A stretch of DNA of 64,000 bases, from positions 3,274,001 to 3,338,000 of the forward strand of contig NZ_CP045144.1 in NCBI RefSeq assembly GCF_009223885.1. Direction: 5' to 3'. Below, in pieces: positions 27,667 to 38,673 of the stretch. Every line of letters begins with the position of its first letter. Position 1 is the stretch's first letter. The notes below the pieces were generated by a model that was not told where the DNA came from, did not search any database, and saw only the letters and a list, made by a program, of their open reading frames with translations. Made by a program: the position numbers and the translations under genes. Source of the stretch: Ancylobacter sp. TS-1 (GTDB lineage Bacteria; Pseudomonadota; Alphaproteobacteria; Rhizobiales; Xanthobacteraceae).

Positions 27667-28497
27667 ATGAACTCCGAAAAGCGCGGCCCCGGCTTCTACG
27701 TGCTCACGGCCTTCTTCGTGCTGTTCGTGCTGTTCCTGTACGGGCCGATGTCGACCATCTTCATCCTGTCGTTCCAGGGACCGAATGGCGGCCTCACCTT
27801 CCCGATGAACGGCGTGTCGCTGCGCTGGTTCGAGAACCTTCTTTTCGAGCAGCAGGCGGTGGGCGATTTCGGCGGCGCCTTCGCGCGCTCGCTGGGGCTC
27901 GGCGTCATGACCATGCTGACCACGGTCGTCGTCTCGCTGCTGGCCGGCCTTGCCTTCCGCCGCCGCTTCCTCGGCTCCGGGCCGCTGTTCTATCTCACCA
28001 TCGCCAGCCTGATCGTGCCCTCGATCCTGATCTCGCTCGGCATCGGCCTCGCCTTCCAGGTCGCCGGGCTGGAGCCGGCCTGGTACTCCTCCGGCTTCGG
28101 CGCCCATCTCACCTGGACGCTGCCCTTCGGCCTCCTGATCATGTTCGCGGTCTTCAACCGCTTCAATCCGGCCTATGAGGAGGCCGCGCGCGACCTCGGC
28201 GCCAGCCCGTGGCAGACCTTCGCGCATGTGGTGCTGCCGATCATCCTGCCGAGCCTGATCGGCGTCGGCCTGTTCGGCTTCACGCTCTCCTATGACGAGT
28301 TCGCCCGTACGCTGATGACGGCCGGCACCTTCAACACGCTGCCGCTCGAGATCTACGGCATGACCACCAATGTCACGACGCCGGTGCTCTATGCGCTCGG
28401 CACGGTGACGACGGTGTTCTCGATGGCCGTCATCCTCGTCTCGCTCGCGGCTATCGCCGTGCTGCGCAAGCGCCGCGCCCGCCGCATCGCCGGCTGA
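27667..28497 (+). CDS. ABC transporter permease, PotC type
   Basis: 276 residues, six membrane segments. The EAA motif is YEEAARDLGASPWQTFAHVV followed by LPIILPSLIGVG, and LSYDEFARTLMTAGTFNTLP is the PotC-like SYDEF loop. It ends with a basic tail (LRKRRARRIAG). The start is the ATG at 27667. Last gene of the four-gene importer; the following GGDEF gene is 126 bp away. Confidence 0.93.
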   Translation: MNSEKRGPGFYVLTAFFVLFVLFLYGPMSTIFILSFQGPNGGLTFPMNGVSLRWFENLLFEQQAVGDFGGAFARSLGLGVMTMLTTVVVSLLAGLAFRRRFLGSGPLFYLTIASLIVPSILISLGIGLAFQVAGLEPAWYSSGFGAHLTWTLPFGLLIMFAVFNRFNPAYEEAARDLGASPWQTFAHVVLPIILPSLIGVGLFGFTLSYDEFARTLMTAGTFNTLPLEIYGMTTNVTTPVLYALGTVTTVFSMAVILVSLAAIAVLRKRRARRIAG

Positions 28498-28623
28498 GCG
28501 CGGCGGCCGGCGATGCGGCCCGGGGGGGCCTCGCGGAGCGTGTTAACCCACATGGATTCCTGTCGTACGAAGCGGTAGAAGCGAAGCGGGAAAGGGGCCG
28601 GCTGGACGTCAGGAGACTTCGCT

Positions 28624-29988
28624 GTGCATTCGACATCGAACGAGAACCGGCTGAGCGGCGCGCTCAACGCGCTGGACGCGGTGTTGAAGGAACTCTTCTG
28701 CGTCTCCCACGCCGAATTGTGGCTCGATTCCACCACCCGCCGGCTCTGCGACCTCGACCCGGAAGGAGGCGCGGATGCGCTGGCCGATGCCTTGCCGGCG
28801 CCGATGGACGGCTCCGGCGACATCCGGACGGTGGAGGACGCCGCCATTGATCCCGAGGCCTCCGAACTCACCCGTCTCGGCCTGCGCTTTGCCGTGCGGG
28901 TGCCGCTCGGCCTGCCGGACGACCGGCGCGGGGCGCTGCTGCTGGCGGACACCGCGCCGCGCCATTTCGAGCTGGCGGACCGCCGTCGCCTCGCCGGTCT
29001 CGCCGCTGTCGCCAGCGAACTGGTGTGCCTTGCCATCGGCCACCGCCATGCCGGCGAGCGCGAGGCGCTCTACCGGCTGCTGGCCGAGAATTCCACCGAC
29101 ACCATCGTGCGCGGCAATCTCGACGGCGAGCGGCTCTATATCTCGCCATCGGTACGCACCCTGCTCGGCTACGAGCCGTCGGAGCTGATCGGCCGGCGGG
29201 CCATCGAGATCGTCCACCCCGACGACATCGAGGAGTTTCGCCGTTCGATGGAGGATCTGCGCGCGGGCCGCGTCGACCTTCTGGTCAGCGAGCAGCGCCA
29301 GCGCCGGCGTGACGGAAGCTGGGTCTGGCTCGAGGCGCTGATCAAGCTCACCCGCGACGCCCAGGGCCGGCCCGACGGCTATGTCGCCTCGGTGCGCGAC
29401 ATCTCGCGCCGCAAGGCCGCCGAGCAGCGGCTGTCGCACATCGCCTCGCACGACCTGCTGACCGGCCTGCCCAACCGCAGCGTGATGCAGGCGCGCCTCG
29501 CGCAGGAGCTTTCCCGCGCCCGGCGGCTGGGCGGGAATTTCGCCCTGATGGTGCTCGATCTCGACGGCTTCAAGCAGGTGAACGACACCTATGGCCATGA
29601 GGCTGGCGACGCGGCGCTGCGCTGCGCGGCCGAGCGCTTCCGCCGGACGCTGCGCGCCGAGGATCTGGCGGCGCGCGTCGGCGGCGACGAGTTCGTCGTC
29701 GTTCAGGGCAGCGGCGGCAGCACGGAGGGCGCGGCCCTGCTGGCCGATCGGCTGATTCGATCGATGGCCGAGCCGATCGCCATCGGCGAGCGGCGGATCG
29801 TGGTCGGCTTGAGCGTCGGCGTGGTGCTGGCGCCGGTCGAGGGGCTCGATGCCGACGCGCTGCTGCGAGCGGCCGACCAGGCGCTCTATCGCGCCAAGCA
29901 GGAAGGGCGCAACCGCCGCCATCTCGCCGAGCCTTCCGAGCTGACGGTGGCTGCGGCCGCGCTGTCGGAGAGCGGCGCGACCGCCTGA
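28624..29988 (+). CDS. PAS-GGDEF diguanylate cyclase
   Basis: 454 residues. An N-terminal GAF-like region (about 1-150) is followed by a PAS domain (about 155-270, YRLLAENSTDTIVRGNLDGE, SPSVRTLLGYEPSELIGRRA), then a complete GGDEF domain with DLLTGLPNRSVMQARLAQEL and the active-site GGDEF at 353-357. The inhibitory I-site RxxD is present (Arg344, Asp347). No EAL domain and no membrane helix. It should make cyclic di-GMP in response to a cytosolic signal. The start is the GTG at 28624, six bases after GGAGAC. Confidence 0.93.
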   Translation: MHSTSNENRLSGALNALDAVLKELFCVSHAELWLDSTTRRLCDLDPEGGADALADALPAPMDGSGDIRTVEDAAIDPEASELTRLGLRFAVRVPLGLPDDRRGALLLADTAPRHFELADRRRLAGLAAVASELVCLAIGHRHAGEREALYRLLAENSTDTIVRGNLDGERLYISPSVRTLLGYEPSELIGRRAIEIVHPDDIEEFRRSMEDLRAGRVDLLVSEQRQRRRDGSWVWLEALIKLTRDAQGRPDGYVASVRDISRRKAAEQRLSHIASHDLLTGLPNRSVMQARLAQELSRARRLGGNFALMVLDLDGFKQVNDTYGHEAGDAALRCAAERFRRTLRAEDLAARVGGDEFVVVQGSGGSTEGAALLADRLIRSMAEPIAIGERRIVVGLSVGVVLAPVEGLDADALLRAADQALYRAKQEGRNRRHLAEPSELTVAAAALSESGATA

Positions 29989-30162
29989 GGCCGGCGCCAC
30001 GCGACGTCCCGACGCGGCCGGACCCGACGTAAACGCGTCGTTGTGATCGTCCGGGGCCGCGATGAACGCCGGCGGATTTGCTAGGATGGCGGCGCCGTCC
30101 CGAAGGGGCGGCCGTCGGCAGGCCCCGGACCGGGCGCCGACGTTTATCTGGGGAGCCCGAAA

Positions 30163-30462
30163 ATGCGCCGCGTCCTGTTGTCCGCCGTTCTGATGCTTTC
30201 CGCCGCCGCGGCTGTCGCCCCGGCCCTGGCCCAGGAGACGCCGCGATCCACGGCCATGACCTGTGCGGCGGCGAACGCCCTCGTGCAGCAGCGCGGCGAG
30301 GTCGTGTTCGACACCGGCAACGGTCAGCTCACCCGGGTCGTCTCCAATCCCAGCCTGTGCAGCGCTGCCGACGGCGGCGTGCCACGCTGGATTCCCTCGC
30401 AGGACCAGAGCCAGTGCCTCGCCGGCTATGGCTGCGAGGAACGCGAGGGTCACGGCAACTAG
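30163..30462 (+). CDS. Small secreted hypothetical protein
   Basis: 99 residues. Signal peptide 1-23 (MRRVLLSAVLMLSAAAAVAP, then ALA, cleavage before QET). The mature part of about 75 residues has four cysteines (TCAAAN, SLC, SQCLAGYGCEE), suggesting two disulfides in the periplasm. No family recognised. The start is the ATG at 30163. Confidence 0.7.
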   Translation: MRRVLLSAVLMLSAAAAVAPALAQETPRSTAMTCAAANALVQQRGEVVFDTGNGQLTRVVSNPSLCSAADGGVPRWIPSQDQSQCLAGYGCEEREGHGN

Positions 30463-30947
30463 CCCGCGACACGGCGCCGGCGGGCCGCATGAGCGGCTCG
30501 CGGGCGCCTGTGGGGGAGTGCGCGCGAAGCACCGGAGCGACGGTGCCGCCGGAGGCAACCGAACGCGCCGCGCCACCTGCACGCGCGCATGCGACCGCGT
30601 AAATACCTTCTGCTTGTCTCTCACATGACGCGCGAGCCGGCGGCGCGAACGAACGGCGACGATCGCACGGCGACGATCGCGTGGTCCTTGCCGTAGCGGT
30701 CATGTGCGGCCGCGACGTTGTCGAGGGAACGCGCCGCTATCCCGACAACACCCGTGAGCGGGAAGATTCGCGTGCATCCATCCGTTGGCGGATGAGGTCC
30801 GCTTGCCGGCGATAATCCAGTGTCGCCGCCGGCGTCGCGCATTTCTGCGGCACCGGATGCGCCCGCCGATAGCCTTGGCACACAACTGGCTTGCGAGGCG
30901 CCCGCCAGCGTGAATGATATGAGACCTGACCATAGGGAAGATGAAAC
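30463..30947. other. Intergenic region, no gene seen
   Basis: 485 bp between the secreted protein and the AraC-type regulator. Open frames here are short, lack ribosome sites and have no recognisable protein. A small direct repeat CGACGATCGC occurs twice near 30656-30680. The AraC gene promoter should lie in the last 100 bp. Confidence 0.6.
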
Positions 30948-31916
30948 GTGGACGTCATGCAGACACACGCCGACGCGAATGTGGGGCGGACCGGCCTGTG
31001 GAAGTTCGACGGCCGCCTGCTGGATCTGCCCTGGGGGCGCGGGCGGCTGGAAAAGATCGAACTGGAGATCGGCCTTGCCTTTTATCGGGCGGAGTTCGAG
31101 GTCGAGGAAACCTGCGTCATGCAGGCCGACCATGACACCGAGAACCAGCCTCTTGTCGGCAGCTTCATGCATCTTGTCGGGCGTTCCTTCCTGCTGACGC
31201 CGGACGGTGCCACGCATGAGGTAGGCCAGGGCAAGGCCCTGCTGTTGCGTGTGGCGCGAAACGGCACCCGCTTCCTTCTCCCGGGAGGGCAGGTCGTTCG
31301 GCATGTCGGCGTGGCGATCCACCCGGATCGGCTTGCCCAATGGTACGGCGGCGGCCTGCCCGGGAGCCTCGCATGCTTTGGCGAGGCTCCGGCCAGCGGC
31401 GCCTGCGTCCGGCTCTTTTCCATCAGCAATCGGCTGCGGCGACTGAAGTCGCTTGTCTTCACCAGCCTGCGCGATGGCCCTGCGGCGCGCATCGCGCTCG
31501 GCGGCATCTGCGCCCAGATCATGGCCGAAGCCCTCGATGCCTGCCACGCTCAGGAGGCGGCATCCAGTCTGCAGATGACACCGAGGGAGCGCTTCGCGGT
31601 CGAAGACGTGATCGCAGGCATCCGCGCGGGGGCCCAGCGGCCTCTGTCGGCGGAAGAGGCGGCGGCCGCTGCGGGGCTGACACGCAATCGCCTGCTTCAT
31701 GTCTTCGCCGCGATAGCCGGACAGTCCTTCGCGGCCTTCCAGCGGACCGAACGGCTGAACCTCAGCCGTCGTCTCATCGAGGACCAAGGTTTCAACATTG
31801 GCCACGCGGCGGAAGAGGCCGGGTACAACCACGTCACCAACTTCTCGGTCGCGTATCGCCGTCAATTTGGCGAGACACCGGGCGATACCCAGCGCCGCGC
31901 TGCCAGAAGCCGCTGA
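30948..31916 (+). CDS. AraC-family transcription regulator
   Basis: 322 residues. The C-terminal 100 residues form a two-helix-turn-helix AraC domain: LSAEEAAAAAGLTRNRLLHV, FAAIAGQSFAAFQRTERLNL and the second helix unit IGHAAEEAGYNHVTNFSVAY, then RRQFGETPGD. The N-terminal 200 residues are a ligand or dimerisation domain with no known signature. The start is the GTG at 30948 with GGAAG upstream; the ATG at 30957 is an alternative. It lies directly upstream of and in the same direction as the autotransporter and may control it. Confidence 0.88.
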   Translation: MDVMQTHADANVGRTGLWKFDGRLLDLPWGRGRLEKIELEIGLAFYRAEFEVEETCVMQADHDTENQPLVGSFMHLVGRSFLLTPDGATHEVGQGKALLLRVARNGTRFLLPGGQVVRHVGVAIHPDRLAQWYGGGLPGSLACFGEAPASGACVRLFSISNRLRRLKSLVFTSLRDGPAARIALGGICAQIMAEALDACHAQEAASSLQMTPRERFAVEDVIAGIRAGAQRPLSAEEAAAAAGLTRNRLLHVFAAIAGQSFAAFQRTERLNLSRRLIEDQGFNIGHAAEEAGYNHVTNFSVAYRRQFGETPGDTQRRAARSR

Positions 31917-31946
31917 TCCACCGACGCTCCGGGTCGGCAAAACGCA

Positions 31947-31974
31947 TAATTCCCTGCAAAAATCATAGGAATTA
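31947..31974. promoter_or_regulatory. Inverted repeat in the leader of the autotransporter gene
   Basis: TAATTCC and GGAATTA, 14 bp apart, in an A+T-rich patch 145-172 bp before the autotransporter start. It could be an operator for the AraC regulator just upstream or part of a promoter. Confidence 0.35.
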
Positions 31975-32118
31975 AATCTTCCCCCTCGGCGTTTCGCCTT
32001 GCATAAACTTCCCCAGGGTTTCAGCACGCCGATCCGGGCGCCGAAGGCGACGGCAACGCGGCGAATGCTGCGGGCGTAAGGCCGCAGGGCAGGGTGGGAC
32101 GTGATGCGGGGGGAAATC

Positions 32119-35100
32119 ATGCGGCCGGTTTTGACGCGAGCTGACGCGCAGCGCGGGGGGGCGTTGGCCGGGGTTTCCATTCTGGCCCTTGTCCTGGCCG
32201 CAGGGACCGCCCAGGCGGACAGCCTGCTGATCGGAGTCGGTGGAGACGGCGGGGCCGCGTTATACGCCGTTAGCGGCGGCGGTGGCGGCGGCGCGATTGG
32301 TGGCGCGGGAGGCACGGCCGCTCGTGCCGATCTTGGTGGCATCGCCGGCGCCGGCGCAGGATCAGGATTGAATGGCGCGGGGCTAAATGGCGGCGGTGGC
32401 AGTCTTTATGGCGGCGGCGGTGGTGGGAATAGCGGCGGCGGCGGTGGTGGCCGGGTGGTCGATCTTTCCGATACCGACATTTCCGGCAAGACACCCGCCA
32501 AGGGTGCTGTTGGCGCTGGCACGGGCACGATAGACGCGGACGGGATCTATGATTTCGTCGGCATTGGCGGCGGCGGCGGCGGCGGCGGCGGTACGGTCGG
32601 CGGAGCGGGCTCCAGCGGCGATCTTACCGTGGACGACGCCACGTTGACCGTGAACAGGTCGATCCTGGTCGGCGGTGCCGGTGGCGGTGCCGGCATCGGC
32701 GGCGCCGGTGGGGACGGTGGAGCTGGCACTCTGGCCATCGTCAATGACGGCGCGCTTGCGGTTTCAGAGACGCTTCTGATTGGCGGCAGCGCCGGCGGCG
32801 GTGCCGGCGCCGGCGCTGTCGGCGGCAACGGTGGTGCCGGCGAGGTTTCGGTCGATGCCACTTCGTCGATTTCCATCGGCGCCGGCGGCGGCCTGGTCAT
32901 CGGCGGCGCGGATGGCCAGGACGGACTAGGGACGGCCGGCGGCACGGGAGGCACGGGCACGCTCAATCTCGGCGGTTCGCTGACGTTGGGGAGCGGCGCG
33001 ACCTTTACCATCAATGCCGGTAGCAGCTTCAATCTCGGCAACGCCGTGGCGGGAGGCGCCAGCGCGGGCACGCTCTCAGGTGTGTCCGGCCTGACCAATG
33101 ACGGCGTCATCAATTTCAACCAGTCGGACAGCTCCTACACCTTCGCCGCCGGTATCGGTGGCACGGGTCGCGTCGTTCAGGCCGGAGGTGGTACCACCAC
33201 CCTCTCCGGCGCGAACACCTATAGCGGGACCACGACGGTTTCTGCCGGCACGCTGGCGGCTTCGGGCGGTTCGGCCATCGGCGATACCAGCGCCGTCACC
33301 GTGGCGAGCGGCGCGACCCTGGCGGTGAACGCCGAGGAGACCATCGGCTCGCTGGCCGGCGCGGGCTCGGTGACGCTGGCCGCCTCCAGCGGGCTGATCG
33401 CCGGCGGCGATGACACCTCCACGACCTTCACCGGGGCCATCGGGGGCGCCGGCTTCCTGACCAAGCAGGGCATCGGCACACTGACCCTCTCCGGCGCCAA
33501 CACCTATAGCGGTACCACGACGGTCTCAGTCGGCACGCTGGTGGCCTCGGGCGGTTCGGCCATAGGCGATCTGAGCGCCGTCACGGTGGCGAGCGGCGCC
33601 ACCCTGACGGTGAACGCGGAGGAGACCATCGGCTCGCTGGCCGGCGCGGGCTCGGTGACGCTGGCCGCTTCCAGCGGGCTGACCGCCGGCGGCGATGACA
33701 GCTCCACGACCTTCTCCGGGACCATCGCGGGCGCCGGCGGCCTGACCAAGACCGGCGACGGCCTGTTGATCCTCACCGGGACAAACACGTTCACCGGCGT
33801 GACGACCATCTCGGCCGGCACGCTGCAGATCGGCGATGGCGGCACGACCGGCTCCCTCGCCGGCGATGTGGTGAACAATGCGAGCCTGGTTTTCGACCGG
33901 TCCGACACATACGCCTTCACCGATGCGATTACCGGCAGCGGCGCGGTGACGTTCACCGGCGGCGGCACGGTGCTGTTCTCCGCGTCCTATACCGGGGCGG
34001 TGACGGTGGACGACAGCACCGTGCAACTGGCGTCGGGGTCGAGCAACCTGTCGGCCTTCACCCTCAATGATGGTGGCGTGCTCGGCGGCACGGCGGCGAT
34101 CGGCGGTCTCACGGTCAATGCCGGGGGCCTTGTCGGGCCGGGCTATTCGCCGGGCACGCTGACCGTGAACGGTCCGGTGGCCTTCAATGCGGGCTCGGTC
34201 TACCAGGTGGAGGTGAACGCGGAAGGCGAGCACGACCTGATCCTCGCCACCGGGGCGGTGACGCTGTCCTCGGACGCGAGCGTCGAGGTGCTGGCGAGCC
34301 CGGGGCGCTATCCCTCGACGAGCCAGATCGCCATCCTGTCCACGACCGGCACGGTGACCGGCACCTTCGGGTCGGTCACGTCGGACTTCGCCTTTCTGGA
34401 CCCGGAACTGACCTATGACATGCAGAACGTGTTCCTGACGCTGGTCTATAACGGGTTCACCTTCACCGACTATGCCCATACGCCGAACGAGGCGAGCGTG
34501 GCCGTCGCGGCGCAGGCGCTGGGCACGGGGAACGCCGTCTTCGAGGCGATCTTCGCCCTGCCTGAAGGAGCGGTGGCGCCGGCTCTCGACCAGCTCTCGG
34601 GCGAGATCCATGCCTCGGCGCTGACGGTGATCCAGCAGCAGTCGATCTATCTGCGCGACGCTGTCGGCAGCCGGCTGCGCCAGTCGCTCATCGCCCCGTC
34701 CGCCGGGGCGCTGTCCTACGCCGCCAAGGCGGCGGGCCCGGCCACGGCCCAGCTGTCCCAGGGCTTCGCCCCGACGCTCTGGGCGGAAGGCTTCGGCGGC
34801 TGGGGCGAGACCTCGGGCAACGGCAACGCGGCTTCCATCAGCACCACGGTCGGCGGCGTTTTCGGCGGCATCGACGTGGCCGTGCTCGACCATCTGCGGG
34901 TCGGCCTCGTCGGCGGCTACAGCCGGACCTCGTTCGACGTCGACGCCCGCTCCTCCCAGGGCTCGATGGACAATTACGATATCGGCCTCTATGCCGGCGC
35001 CCAGTTCGACGCCCTCGCGCTGCGCGGCGGCGCCTCCTACACCTGGCACGACATGTCGGTGTCGCGCGCGGTGGTCTTCCCCGGCTATTACGGCTCCAAT

Positions 35101-35598
35101 GACGGCGACGACATGCTGGGCACCACCCAGCTGTTCGGCGAGATCGGCTACGACCTGTCGGTCGGGGCCTATGCCTTCGAGCCCTTTGTCGGCCTCGCCT
35201 ATGTCCACATCTCCGGCGACAACCTCACCGAGAGCGGCACGCTCGCCTCGGCGTTGGCGGTAGAGGGAGCCTCGCAGAGCACGTTCTATTCCACTCTGGG
35301 CGTGCGGGCGGCCACCACCTTCACCGTGGCGGGGCGCACCCTCACTCCGAGCGCGACGCTGGGCTGGCAGCATGCCTTCGGCGACACGACGTCGTCGGCC
35401 GACATGCTGTTCGCCAGCGGCGGCACCACCGCGTTCACCATCCAGGGCGTGCCGATCGCCGAAGATGTGGCGCTGGTCGGGTTCGGGCTGGGCTACCAAT
35501 TGTCCGACAGCGCCCAGATGCAGTTCAACTATGCCGGCCAGCTGGCCGACCAGGCCAACCAGAACAGCTTCAGTGCGCAGTTTTCTCTCAAGTTCTGA
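32119..35598 (+). CDS. Type V autotransporter with Gly-rich and PATR-repeat passenger
   Basis: 1159 residues. Signal peptide about 1-34 (ALAGVSILALVLAAGTAQA). The passenger begins with extreme glycine-rich stretches (about 40-260). It then has beta-helix repeats with passenger-associated transport repeats (LTLSGANTYSGTTTVSAGTL type), including two nearly identical 95-residue units (DNA from 33202 and 33487). The last 270 residues (from about 888, LWAEGFGGWGETSGNG) are the outer-membrane beta-barrel ending FSAQFSLKF with the terminal Phe. Likely a surface adhesin or matrix protein; no protease triad seen. The start is the ATG at 32119 after GGGGGGA. Confidence 0.93.
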   Translation: MRPVLTRADAQRGGALAGVSILALVLAAGTAQADSLLIGVGGDGGAALYAVSGGGGGGAIGGAGGTAARADLGGIAGAGAGSGLNGAGLNGGGGSLYGGGGGGNSGGGGGGRVVDLSDTDISGKTPAKGAVGAGTGTIDADGIYDFVGIGGGGGGGGGTVGGAGSSGDLTVDDATLTVNRSILVGGAGGGAGIGGAGGDGGAGTLAIVNDGALAVSETLLIGGSAGGGAGAGAVGGNGGAGEVSVDATSSISIGAGGGLVIGGADGQDGLGTAGGTGGTGTLNLGGSLTLGSGATFTINAGSSFNLGNAVAGGASAGTLSGVSGLTNDGVINFNQSDSSYTFAAGIGGTGRVVQAGGGTTTLSGANTYSGTTTVSAGTLAASGGSAIGDTSAVTVASGATLAVNAEETIGSLAGAGSVTLAASSGLIAGGDDTSTTFTGAIGGAGFLTKQGIGTLTLSGANTYSGTTTVSVGTLVASGGSAIGDLSAVTVASGATLTVNAEETIGSLAGAGSVTLAASSGLTAGGDDSSTTFSGTIAGAGGLTKTGDGLLILTGTNTFTGVTTISAGTLQIGDGGTTGSLAGDVVNNASLVFDRSDTYAFTDAITGSGAVTFTGGGTVLFSASYTGAVTVDDSTVQLASGSSNLSAFTLNDGGVLGGTAAIGGLTVNAGGLVGPGYSPGTLTVNGPVAFNAGSVYQVEVNAEGEHDLILATGAVTLSSDASVEVLASPGRYPSTSQIAILSTTGTVTGTFGSVTSDFAFLDPELTYDMQNVFLTLVYNGFTFTDYAHTPNEASVAVAAQALGTGNAVFEAIFALPEGAVAPALDQLSGEIHASALTVIQQQSIYLRDAVGSRLRQSLIAPSAGALSYAAKAAGPATAQLSQGFAPTLWAEGFGGWGETSGNGNAASISTTVGGVFGGIDVAVLDHLRVGLVGGYSRTSFDVDARSSQGSMDNYDIGLYAGAQFDALALRGGASYTWHDMSVSRAVVFPGYYGSNDGDDMLGTTQLFGEIGYDLSVGAYAFEPFVGLAYVHISGDNLTESGTLASALAVEGASQSTFYSTLGVRAATTFTVAGRTLTPSATLGWQHAFGDTTSSADMLFASGGTTAFTIQGVPIAEDVALVGFGLGYQLSDSAQMQFNYAGQLADQANQNSFSAQFSLKF
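33202..33771 (+). repeat. Internal 285-bp direct repeat in the autotransporter gene
   Basis: Two in-frame units of 285 bp (95 codons), starting at 33202 and 33487, share long identical blocks, including GAGGAGACCATCGGCTCGCT and GGCGATGACA. Few synonymous differences suggest recent duplication or gene conversion, so copy number may vary between strains. Confidence 0.8.
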
Positions 35599-35648
35599 GC
35601 GAACGGTGCCCGCTCCGCCGCTCCGCCTTCACGTGACCGGGTTGTCCG

Positions 35649-36188
35649 ATGACGCATCGTTTCCTGATGCTGGCGGGTTTTCTGGCCGGGCTCGGCCTCG
35701 CCGGCACGGCTTGGGCGCAGCAGCCCGCCGCCCCGGCACCGGCTGCCGCGCCCGCGCGACCCGGCCTCACCACCGCCACCTATCAGGATTGGGTGGTGCG
35801 GTGCGTGGCGGCCGACAAGGGGCGCATCTGCGAGGTGGTGCAGAACATCCAGGCGCAGGGACAGGGGGTGATCGCCAGCGTCGCGGTCGGGCGGGCCGAT
35901 GCCAAGGCGCCGCTGCGGCTGGTGGTGCAACTGCCCGCCGGGGTCTGGCTGCCGGCCGGGGTGAAGGTTCAGCTCCGCGAGAAGGCCAAGCCGCTGCAGC
36001 TCGTCTTCACCCGCTGCCCGCAGGGCTGCCTCGCCGAAGTCGAACTTGACGCCACCTCGGTGCAGGCCCTGAGGACCGCCACCGAGGCCGGAAACTTCTC
36101 CTTCGAGGACGGCGCCCGCCGCCCGGTGACGCTGCCGCTCTCCTTCAGGGGCTTCACCGCGGCCCTCGACGCCAGCCTGAAGCCGTAG
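35649..36188 (+). CDS. Invasion-associated locus B (IalB) family protein
   Basis: 179 residues. Signal peptide 1-23 (MTHRFLMLAGFLAGLGLAGT, then AWA), then an Ala/Pro-rich linker and the IalB core: YQDWVVRCVAADKGRICEVV, LVVQLPAGVWLPAGVKVQLR and FTRCPQGCLAEVELD. Four conserved cysteines suggest periplasmic disulfides. IalB helps Bartonella enter erythrocytes, but the family is widespread in free-living relatives where its role is unknown. The start is the ATG at 35649. Confidence 0.92.
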   Translation: MTHRFLMLAGFLAGLGLAGTAWAQQPAAPAPAAAPARPGLTTATYQDWVVRCVAADKGRICEVVQNIQAQGQGVIASVAVGRADAKAPLRLVVQLPAGVWLPAGVKVQLREKAKPLQLVFTRCPQGCLAEVELDATSVQALRTATEAGNFSFEDGARRPVTLPLSFRGFTAALDASLKP

Positions 36189-36395
36189 CCTCCAATCCGG
36201 TCGCAGGACTGGCCCGCGCATCGGCGACGCGCCGTCGGCAGCGCCTCGTTCGGCGCGCAGGCCAGAACGGCCCGAGAACGACCTTCCCGCATGTGTGCCC
36301 GGCCTTGATGAAGCCGACACGATTCGCTCCGCTCCCCGTCGTCAGGCGGGGAGAACGCGGTTGCGTGTTTAAGCGCTGATTTTTCCTTGGGAAAC

Positions 36396-36470
<75 letters not shown>

Positions 36471-36850
36471 ATTGGCCGTTGAGCGGGCGAGGCCGTCAGG
36501 GCGCCGGGACGTTTGCCACAGCGCGCCGGCCGGCGCAAGCGTCGGCGCCGCAATTCGCTCCGGCCTGTGCATGCCGCTGCCGGCCGGGCGTGGTTACGGA
36601 GGCCTTGCGGCAGGGCGTGGCAAGGGCGGAACGGGTGGCGGGAGGGGCGGTCGCCGCCGCTCCGGCGGGTCCGGTCGCCGTTGTCTGTCACTCCATGCCT
36701 GCCCCCTTGCCCGCCCTCCATGTCTGCCTTCCACGTTTGCCCCGTACCGCCCCCTGACCGATGCCATGCGTCGCCTCTTCCGTCCGTCCCGCGCCGGCCT
36801 TATGGCTTGAGGGTTGCGGCCGGCCGGCGGCGCGGAAGGAGACCAGCGGG
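36471..36850. other. Intergenic region, no gene seen
   Basis: 380 bp between tRNA-Thr (-) and the small protein gene (+). Only unsupported GC-rich frames; it should hold the promoters of both neighbours. Confidence 0.55.
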
Positions 36851-37027
36851 ATGAGCGGTTCGGAGGAAGATGCGCGTGCCGAGCGCCTGGCCGCCGCGCT
36901 GCGGGAGAATCTCAAGCGCCGCAAGCAGCAGGCACGCGGCCGGCAGGCGACGGACGCGCCCGGCGACAAGGCGGCCCCGGGTCTGCCGGGGGCGCTTGAG
37001 CCGGCGCGGCGCGACGAGAAGCCGTGA
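36851..37027 (+). CDS. Small basic conserved protein upstream of murA
   Basis: 58 residues. MSGSEEDARAERLAAALREN followed by LKRRKQQARGRQ, matching a small family of unknown function in this order, usually near murA. Highly charged, no membrane segment. The start is the ATG at 36851 with GGAAGGAG 9 bp upstream, one of the better ribosome sites in the window. Confidence 0.75.
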   Translation: MSGSEEDARAERLAAALRENLKRRKQQARGRQATDAPGDKAAPGLPGALEPARRDEKP

Positions 37028-37277
37028 GCGCGCAGCGCGTGCCGGCGGCCGGCACGGGGCGCGCAGGTGCCCGCGTCGGGCGATGCCTGCACGCAGCGCG
37101 CGTTGTCCCGCCCGGCGACACGCGCTAGACCAGTAGGGGAAAAGGGCGGGGGACGCCACGAATCGGCCCCATCGACCCGTCATGCCGCGAGCGGCGGCGA
37201 CGGTACCGGCCAGCGCGACCTCTGCGCGGCACGGGGCCGCGCGTGCGCCGCCCGGGCTGGAAGGAGACGACACTCTC

Positions 37278-38567
<1,290 letters not shown>

Positions 38568-38673
38568 ATTCGCGCCGGGCGCGTGTACTCTCCTAAGTAC
38601 TGTTCCTCGCCCCCTTGCCGCGACGGCGGCGCGGCGCCATCTGGGCGGCATGTGACGTTGCGGAGATGAGAAT

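Noticed and set aside
33526..35499. 657-codon open frame antisense to the autotransporter
   Set aside because: Shadow of a repeat-rich gene; no family features.
32119..35598. CRISPR or tandem-repeat array signal in the GGC-rich region
   Set aside because: The repetition is protein-coding glycine-rich and PATR sequence in one open frame, not spaced direct repeats with unique spacers.
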